NCBI GenBank assembly: GCA_003956705.1
Contig: QZCP01000026.1
Coordinates: 1-64,000 of the forward strand
From: Brevipalpus yothersi
Lineage: Eukaryota; Arthropoda; Arachnida; Trombidiformes; Tenuipalpidae
Length of the DNA: 64,000 nt
Direction of reading: 5' to 3'
Position numbers and translations under genes: made by a program. The notes below the pieces were generated by a model that made no database searches, was not told the DNA's origin, and was given only the letters and a program-made list of their open reading frames with translations. Positions within the stretch are counted from its first letter, which is position 1. Every line of letters starts with the position of its first letter. Shown here one piece after another: positions 61,947 to 64,000 of this stretch.

Positions 61947-62639
61947 ATGCGATCCTCAAACAATTACAAATTGCTTGACAAACATGATTCCGCGTTGGTT
62001 GAGATAGCATTTCCAAAGATTGCGATTGTCACCGCATCTTTACCTTTTTTAGCTTTCATTTTTTGTATTCTGTGGTCCTTATTGTTCAATTTTGTCGATT
62101 CCACGTCAACCCACTGTCATGTATCAAATTATCTACCATCTGTCTCGGCTGCTGTTGGATCTTATGCACCTCAAAAGTATGTCTGGAGAATTTGTATCGC
62201 CCTTCACTCTACCCCAAGATATGTCGTCATGTTCATGTATTATGTTCACTTTCATCGATCATTTGTAATCCTGTTACTGAATTGGGTGGAAATCAGTTGC
62301 CTTCTTGGCTTGACATTCATCTCTTCTACGGAAAATTTTCAAGTTCATGCAACTAGCTTCACATCTTTTATCTTAGCCAATCTTTTAGGGATGTTTATTA
62401 CACCCAATCGACTGATCGGAAGACCAAAGTCACGGAAAGCCAAGCATTTTCTTAGATTAATCAATATGATCTCAATCCTTTCTGCATCATATTTCTATGT
62501 TCGCCACAATTGGCACTGTGAACCTGGTGTCTACACCTTATTTGCTCTATGCGAATACATCGTGGTTCTATCTAATATCGCCTATCATTTTCAAGCATTT
62601 CATGATTTTCATGATTCTCGTTTTATCATCTTGAATTAG
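61947..62639 (+). CDS. PGAP2: post-GPI attachment to proteins factor 2-like
   Basis: Golgi/ER multi-pass membrane protein of the Frag1/DRAM/Sfk1 family. PGAP2 is needed for fatty-acid remodelling of GPI anchors. It is a single exon of 230 residues (human 254). Membrane segments include IVTASLPFLAFIFCILWSLL, LLLNWVEISCLLGLTFI and SFTSFILANLLGMFI. Conserved motifs are LPSVSAAVGSYAPQKYVWR, IALHSTPRYVV and the signature CEPGVYTLFALCEYIVVLSN with AYHFQAFHDF near the C terminus. The ATG at 61947 (MRSSNNYKLL) is used. AATAAA at about 62856 fits its 3' end. Confidence 0.93.
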   Translation: MRSSNNYKLLDKHDSALVEIAFPKIAIVTASLPFLAFIFCILWSLLFNFVDSTSTHCHVSNYLPSVSAAVGSYAPQKYVWRICIALHSTPRYVVMFMYYVHFHRSFVILLLNWVEISCLLGLTFISSTENFQVHATSFTSFILANLLGMFITPNRLIGRPKSRKAKHFLRLINMISILSASYFYVRHNWHCEPGVYTLFALCEYIVVLSNIAYHFQAFHDFHDSRFIILN

Positions 62640-62945
62640 CGAATCTTCAGGTATGAATCCTCAGTGAAACTCACTACTGTGATTAGGATCTTACTTATTA
62701 ACCAAATGATGATGATCATCACCATTATCATCAAATCAAATCAATCTCAATCTAATCCATTTCGCAATAATCTATTCATCATGAGCTATAATATTTGATC
62801 GATTTGTACGACACATTTTGCAAGGCAAATATCTTATATCTATTTAATATAGAAATAAAACCTAATTTATTAATGATCTTCTCACGCCCCTTATGTTACT
62901 ATATACGAGTTTAGCGTAGGTTAGTTGTGGATTTAGTTCGAGTCA

Positions 62946-64000
62946 TTAAGAAGATAGCAGTTTTATTGCACAAACTGTCGTGAAAATAATCGAAACAAGT
63001 GAGAATGGCAGGTAAAAATTGATGAGATTGCTGGAGGACGCATAAGCAGGTAGCAGAGTGAAATCGTCCAAAACGAGTATCTTGCCTCCCATATTACGTT
63101 GAGTATAACTTTGATAGTAGACAATATCAGGTGTACTTGCATTCGGAGTCCACAAGAGAAGACCTGGTTGACCATACTCGCATGAGTAGTTGAGACTATT
63201 GCGAAATTGTATAAAAGTGTGAAAGTCATCCGATCGTCGAGAATCGGTCCCATCTCGAACAGACCACAAGCACAATCGTCCCGATGTTGTAGGGTTGGGT
63301 CGACCTTTACGATCGAAGTCAACACCCGAATAGACATGAGTTTTACGCCTCATTTCATCAGTCTGCTTAATGAGGCCACCCAAAGGATCATCGGTTATGT
63401 ACAGTGGATGATAGTATCGAGCGTTTTGAGGATTGTTGCCTCCTTCAATTCGGAAAGTGTAAGTTCTACCTCTTTTCACAAAGAGAGTTGGAGCCATCAA
63501 TCCATTGATGTACCATACTAAGCCTGAGGATGATGATCCAGTTATGCTTGAATAACCACGATGGCCTCCAGGAGCACCGAGTCTGGCGTAAAATGTGGTC
63601 AATGATTGGTTGAAAACTCTCAGAGGACCCCAAGATTTTCGTTTAGCATTCGTAAAAAGTGTGATAAATGAGCGGTCTGACGATTTGGTGAAGTGGTAAC
63701 AGTTTTTTGTAGATTTCCGGCCAAAATCGAGAGAAACGTTTCCTTTGGGATAAATGTAATGCATTCTTGGTTCTTTGAGTGAGTTGAGTTTGCCAATTGC
63801 CCAAATAATTTGAGATTGGCCTTGCTTGTTGAAAATTTTATCCCCTTCATCTCCTGGAAATCAAAATTCAACACAAGTTAGTTTCTAGCTCTTAGTTAAT
63901 CATGCAACTTTTCTTAACAAACCTGTATTAATCAAATTCCTCCGATAGGTGAGTTTAGTAAGTCCATCCATCCTTGTATAAGTATTGATTTGATAATTAT
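62946..64000 (-). CDS. knk: Knickkopf-like GPI-anchored cuticle protein, C-terminal part (partial)
   Basis: C-terminal portion of a DOMON-domain protein; Knickkopf organises and protects chitin in the cuticle with Retroactive and Obstructor proteins. Two exons are visible: 62946-63853 and 63923 to beyond the window edge. The junction reads NLINTG-DEGDKIFNKQGQ, the DOMON region ending in IIWAIGKLNSLKEPRMHYIY. A plastocyanin-like third domain follows (GLVWYINGLMAPTLFVKRGR, RIEGGNNPQNARYYHPLYIT, GVDFDRKGRPNPTTSGRLCL and TPDIVYYQSYTQRNMGGKI). It ends in a hydrophobic tail (FYLPFSLVSIIFTTVCAI), which suggests a GPI signal. Skeletor shares the DOMON and third-domain order, so that paralogue is the alternative. 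The 5' end lies outside the window. Confidence 0.88.

Overview
This is nuclear DNA of an animal with a compact genome: 64 kb hold about 25 protein genes with short GT-AG introns (often 50-100 nt), AT-rich intergenic DNA and many GA/CT microsatellites. The gene set (Knickkopf-like cuticle protein, Stubble/filzig-type serine protease, windbeutel/ERp29, mbt-type PAK, Orb2-type CPEB, sneaky-type DCST, a Piwi relic) points to an arthropod. An acariform mite or a similarly compact chelicerate is plausible, but the species cannot be read from the sequence. One run of Ns (12738-13177) marks an assembly gap in a CPEB intron.

Layout: 1-6655 holds calmodulin (-) between gene-poor flanks. 6656-10256 holds CHCHD2/10 (+), NUBP1 (-) and PSMA4 (-). 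10992-17.8k is a CPEB2-4/Orb2 gene (+) with an apparently long 3' region. 17820-23277 holds COX6B (+), a candidate secreted-peptide precursor (+) and ZC3H18 (+). 23639-35436 holds PNO1 (-), GCDH (+), B4GAT1 (-) and PPP2R5/B56 (+), arranged as two divergent pairs. Each pair sits around one copy of a direct repeat of 0.7-0.9 kb that carries PNO1 exon 1. 37128-43641 holds a shortened MRTO4 (-), EBAG9 (+), P5C reductase (+) and a DCST protein (-). 44147-54655 holds LACTB2 (-), a mucin-like membrane protein (-), ERp29 (-), a trypsin-like protease (+) and a group II PAK (-). 55385-64000 holds an unrecognised coiled-coil protein (-), a ZNF318-like protein (+), a decayed Piwi fragment ending in a hairpin (-), PGAP2 (+) and the 3' end of a Knickkopf-like gene (-).

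These are mostly single-copy housekeeping genes: mitochondrial (CHCHD2, COX6B, GCDH, P5CR, LACTB2), ribosome assembly (PNO1, MRTO4), Fe-S assembly (NUBP1), proteasome, ER/Golgi/GPI (ERp29, B4GAT1, PGAP2, EBAG9) and signalling (calmodulin, B56, PAK). There is no operon-like functional clustering. Most exon boundaries were placed by eye from splice consensus, reading-frame continuity and recalled family sequences; for every multi-exon gene the summed coding length is a multiple of three. The most unusual structures are the duplicated divergent-promoter segment, the Piwi relic with its own inverted copy, an MRTO4 lacking its central domain, a small secreted-peptide gene and a mini-mucin.
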